From a bacterium (GTDB lineage: Bacteria > Patescibacteriota > Minisyncoccia > Minisyncoccales > UBA10102), in contig JAUYJR010000001.1 in NCBI GenBank assembly GCA_030699255.1, positions 1 to 7,239 of the forward strand: 7,239 nucleotides of DNA, read 5' to 3'. The position numbers and the translations under genes are program-made. Below are positions 5,561 to 7,239 of this stretch, one piece after another (the stretch's first letter is position 1; the number at the start of each line of letters is the position of its first letter). The notes beneath the pieces were generated by a model. That model did not search any database and was not told the origin of the DNA. It saw only the letters and a list, made by a program, of their open reading frames with translations.

Positions 5561-5569
5561 AGCTTCACT

Positions 5570-6946
5570 ATGACAGACCGCCTCCCTCCTCAGAGTATTG
5601 AGTCTGAGATGTCTCTTTTAGGAGCCATTATGTTGGACAAAGATGCCATGATGAAGGTGGTGGACTTTCTCTTGCCTCAAGACTTTTACCGAAAAACTCA
5701 CAGAGCAGTTTACCAGGCAATGCTTGAGCTCTTCCAAAAAGGAGAGCCTATTGATCTTCTGTCTGTTTCTTCTCGTCTCAAGGAAAAAGGAGAACATGAA
5801 GAGGTTGGGGGAAACAGCTACCTAACCGAGCTCATGAACACCGTTCCCACGGCAACACACGTGGCAAGCTACGCAAGAACGGTTCAGAAGAAACGCATTC
5901 TTCGAGACCTCATTTCGGCGGCTCAAGATATTAGTGCTTTAGGATACAACGAAGAAGAAGATCCCGAGGTGTTGTTGGATCAGGCAGAGGCAAAAATATT
6001 TGGTATTACTCAGCAGTCGCTCTCCCCTACCTTTGTTCCCGTAAAGGCGGCTCTTGAAGAAGCGTTTGAGCGGTTGGACATGCTCTCTAAGCACGGAGGA
6101 GGCATTAGGGGTATTCCCTCGGGATTTCGGGATCTGGATAATATGCTCTCGGGCCTTCAGAAATCGGACCTTGTCATTCTTGCTGCGCGCCCTTCTCTGG
6201 GAAAAACCGGTCTTGCAATGAACATTGCCTGCCATGCCGCCATGCAGGCGAATATTCCCGTTGGGGTGTTTAGCTTGGAAATGTCTCGAGATCAGCTTGT
6301 TGACCGTCTTATTTCTGCTCGCGCAAAAGTTGACCTCTGGCGCTTGAGAACGGGGCGTCTCTCCTCTCAAGGGCAAGAGACAGACTTTGAACGCATCCAG
6401 CAGGCTTTGGGTTCTCTCTCTGAATCTCCTGTATACATTGACGATTCTTCTTCTCAAACCGTGCTCCAGATGCGCGCCATGGCGCGACGTCTTCAAGCTC
6501 AGCATGGACTTGGTCTCATTATTGTGGACTACCTCCAGCTTATTATGCCCCACAACACGCAGTCCAGCCCTGTGCAACAAGTAACAGAAATCTCTCGAGC
6601 CCTTAAGGGGTTAGCAAGGGAACTCAATGTTCCCGTACTAGCTCTCTCTCAGCTCTCTCGAGCTGTTGAACAGCGCACCCCCCAGCGCCCTCGACTTTCT
6701 GACCTTCGCGATTCGGGAAGTATTGAGCAGGATGCCGACGTTGTTATGTTTATCTACCGAGAAGATAAATATCGGGCGGATCCGTCAAACAAAAACATTG
6801 CTGAAATTATTATTGCAAAACACCGAAATGGTCCAGTTGGATCAATAAAACTCTTCTTTGATGAACAAACCGCCTCTTTTGCCGATCTGGCAAAGGATAT
6901 GGATGCTTCTCAAGAAGAGATTTCCGGCGAATCAGTGCCGTTTTAG
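5570..6946 (+). CDS. dnaB: Replicative DNA helicase DnaB
   Basis: This hexameric helicase unwinds DNA ahead of the replication fork using ATP. The 458 residues match the family's usual length. The N-terminal primase-interacting domain (PPQSIESEMSLLGAIM, 6-21) is followed by a linker and a RecA-like motor. The motor has Walker A ARPSLGKTG (206-214), catalytic Glu237 in SLEMSRDQL, Walker B LIIVD (316-320), the SQLSRAVEQR segment (360-369), SDLRDSGSIEQDADVVMF (377-394) and the arginine finger in KHRNGPVG (R419). There is no intein at the usual insertion points. It starts right after a promoter with no leader. The stop is TAG, and recR begins 6 nt later in the same frame, so the two are almost certainly co-transcribed. 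Confidence 0.97.
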   Translation: MTDRLPPQSIESEMSLLGAIMLDKDAMMKVVDFLLPQDFYRKTHRAVYQAMLELFQKGEPIDLLSVSSRLKEKGEHEEVGGNSYLTELMNTVPTATHVASYARTVQKKRILRDLISAAQDISALGYNEEEDPEVLLDQAEAKIFGITQQSLSPTFVPVKAALEEAFERLDMLSKHGGGIRGIPSGFRDLDNMLSGLQKSDLVILAARPSLGKTGLAMNIACHAAMQANIPVGVFSLEMSRDQLVDRLISARAKVDLWRLRTGRLSSQGQETDFERIQQALGSLSESPVYIDDSSSQTVLQMRAMARRLQAQHGLGLIIVDYLQLIMPHNTQSSPVQQVTEISRALKGLARELNVPVLALSQLSRAVEQRTPQRPRLSDLRDSGSIEQDADVVMFIYREDKYRADPSNKNIAEIIIAKHRNGPVGSIKLFFDEQTASFADLAKDMDASQEEISGESVPF

Positions 6947-6952
6947 CGCGCT

Positions 6953-7234
6953 ATGTATCCCCGTCTCATTCAAGAACTCATAGAGGCGTTCTCTCGTTTT
7001 CCAGGTATTGGCCCAAGAGCTGGCGCGAGATTTGCATTGTACCTAACAAAAGTTTCGGGGCAAGAAATTGATGGACTTGTATCCGTGCTCTCTCGTCTAA
7101 AAGGAGAGGTTGGTGTCTGTTCGTTTTGCTTTAACCTGTTTGATGCCAAGGAGCAAGATCATGGGAACAGGTGTGGTATTTGCCGAAATCCGGGACGTTC
7201 CACCGTCTTTCTTTGTGTTGTGGAAAAAGAATAG
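6953..7234 (+). CDS. recR: Recombination mediator RecR, interrupted by an in-frame TAG
   Basis: RecR works with RecF/RecO to load RecA at single-strand gaps. The first 93 residues show the family layout: N-terminal MYPRLIQELIEAFSRFPGIG, a helix-hairpin-helix (about 12-30), a four-Cys zinc finger (C56, C59, C74, C77) and the opening beta strand of the Toprim domain (FLCVVEKE, 86-93). Family proteins are about 200 residues. Here TAG (7232-7234) follows VVEKE, and the remaining bases read Asp-Val in the same frame, matching the D-V that usually follows in RecR. So the gene appears to continue past a nonsense codon rather than end. The product as read lacks nearly all of Toprim. It could be a point mutation, a sequencing error or a read-through codon; the window stops too early to decide. 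There is no Shine-Dalgarno, and translation is probably coupled to dnaB. Confidence 0.85.
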   Translation: MYPRLIQELIEAFSRFPGIGPRAGARFALYLTKVSGQEIDGLVSVLSRLKGEVGVCSFCFNLFDAKEQDHGNRCGICRNPGRSTVFLCVVEKE

Positions 7235-7239
7235 GATGT

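Noticed and set aside
6180..6760. Intein in DnaB
   Set aside because: The motor motifs follow each other at normal spacing and the protein has normal length.
4109..7234. Alternative genetic code with UGA as glycine (SR1/Gracilibacteria type)
   Set aside because: cysS ends with TGA at the normal family length and no conserved gene here has an internal in-frame TGA.

Overview
The window looks like chromosomal DNA of a small-genome, uncultured-type bacterium, most likely Patescibacteria/CPR (Parcubacteria-like). This placement is inferred from protein character, not from a marker tree. The hints are a short gamma-like DnaX with no tau domains, a cysteinyl-tRNA synthetase with an Asp at one zinc-ligand position, a secreted Gmad2-GerMN protein, and genes whose -10 boxes lie 6-9 nt before the ATG with no Shine-Dalgarno sequence. 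TGA ends cysS at the expected family length, so there is no sign of UGA-to-Gly recoding.

Layout, left to right. At 1-827 (minus) is the 5' part of a membrane-anchored Gmad2/GerMN protein; its 3' end lies outside the window. At 828-1034 are two divergent promoters. At 1035-2288 (plus) is an M16 zinc-peptidase-like gene, followed by a strong intrinsic terminator (2306-2356). At 2405-2715 is a gene-free stretch with three diverged tandem units of about 111 bp, each rich in hairpins, running into the 3' end of a tRNA-Gln(UUG) gene (2714-2784, minus). At 2854-2893 is a 15-bp inverted repeat whose spacer holds a perfect DnaA box. Then comes dnaX (2923-4050, minus), which diverges from cysS (4109-5506, plus) through overlapping promoters. 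dnaB (5570-6946, plus) and recR (6953 onward, plus) follow. recR is interrupted by an in-frame TAG five bases before the window ends.

How the genes relate. dnaX (clamp-loader ATPase), dnaB (replicative helicase) and recR (RecFOR recombination mediator) form a replication/repair neighbourhood, with cysS and tRNA-Gln as translation genes inside it. The M16 gene differs from its neighbours: by eye it uses more G/C-ending codons, has a ~50-nt leader with a Shine-Dalgarno-like site, and carries its own promoter and terminator. It may be a later arrival.

Most worth a second look: the structured tandem repeats touching tRNA-Gln, the palindrome-framed DnaA box, the predicted leaderless expression of most genes, the overlapping dnaX/cysS promoters, and the nonsense codon in recR.
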